Below are positions 58,726 to 58,727 of a stretch of 58,727 bases of DNA, piece after piece; the first letter of the stretch is position 1, and every line of letters starts with the position of its first letter. The notes under the pieces are model-generated. The model made no database searches, was not told the origin of the DNA, and was given only the letters and a program-made list of their open reading frames with translations. A program made the translations under genes and the position numbers. The stretch is from a bacterium (lineage in GTDB: Bacteria; Krumholzibacteriota; Krumholzibacteriia; LZORAL124-64-63): contig PIVY01000007.1 of assembly GCA_003353795.1 (NCBI GenBank), positions 1 to 58,727 on the forward strand, given 5' to 3'.

Positions 58726-58727
58726 GG

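Noticed and set aside
1-58727. tRNA, rRNA or CRISPR arrays
   Set aside because: I looked in all gaps over 100 bases for cloverleaf ends, CCA tails and regularly spaced repeats and found none; short RNAs inside coding regions cannot be excluded.

Overview
The window is bacterial, GC-rich (third codon positions mostly G or C) and densely coded on both strands, with about 41 genes. Several features point to an environmental lineage related to the FCB group: secreted proteins that end in a FlgD-like or type IX-style sorting domain (NPFNPRT motif; 5680-7833 and 52196-53902), many lipoproteins, multihaem cytochromes, and large TPR signalling proteins. Candidate phyla such as Eisenbacteria or Krumholzibacteriota would fit. 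This is inference from gene style; no rRNA or tRNA is present to place the organism.

Layout. 1-638: 5' part of a cation diffusion facilitator. 837-5607: a same-strand cluster of an exported TPR-CHAT caspase-like protease, an ECF sigma factor and a membrane zinc-finger anti-sigma factor. 5680-9024: a secreted triple-repeat beta-sandwich protein and a two-haem P460-like lipoprotein. 9104-16587: a DUF362 protein, a translationally coupled glycosyltransferase and CPBP protease pair, and a solo RND transporter. 16686-20389: an octahaem cytochrome c lipoprotein downstream of an OmpR-type two-component system, with a TTGTCG-rich spacer between them. 20609-23882: an unknown membrane protein and an ATP/ADP-translocase-like carrier. 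23879-30064: a TPR sensor kinase, a divergently transcribed degenerate kinase paralogue that has lost its phospho-accepting histidine, a large lipoprotein and a FixJ-type regulator. 30086-31728: an SDR without YxxxK coupled to a renalase-like flavoprotein. 32043-36399: a coupled attEFGH-like operon (ABC ATPase, FtsX-type permease, AttH lipocalin). 36464-37123: a secreted hypothetical protein.

37351-38751 is asnS. It is followed by a scarred accessory segment: a chimeric ORF (glyoxalase-like N-terminus, antisense IS3-family orfA remnant, M29 aminopeptidase C-terminus), a truncated IS256-family transposase, and a TPR-FRG-ankyrin protein whose base composition is less GC-rich than its neighbours. 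43577-48877 holds a beta-rich lipoprotein, a DUF1254/DUF1214 protein and a formylglycine-type sulfatase. 48909-56783 is a mix of metabolic and small genes (serine dehydratase, GNATs, DUF1697, VOC, DUF1543, homocysteine methyltransferase), plus a subtilisin-fold protein that has lost its catalytic serine and oxyanion asparagine. 56788-58725 is an ExbB/MotA-like and ExbD/MotB-like pair at the window edge.

The strongest candidates for under-described biology are the TPR-CHAT/ECF/anti-sigma module, the kinase/pseudokinase/FixJ locus, the TPR-FRG-ankyrin gene in the IS-scarred segment, and the proton-channel-like pair with a long coiled coil. No CRISPR array, prophage, rRNA or tRNA was seen.
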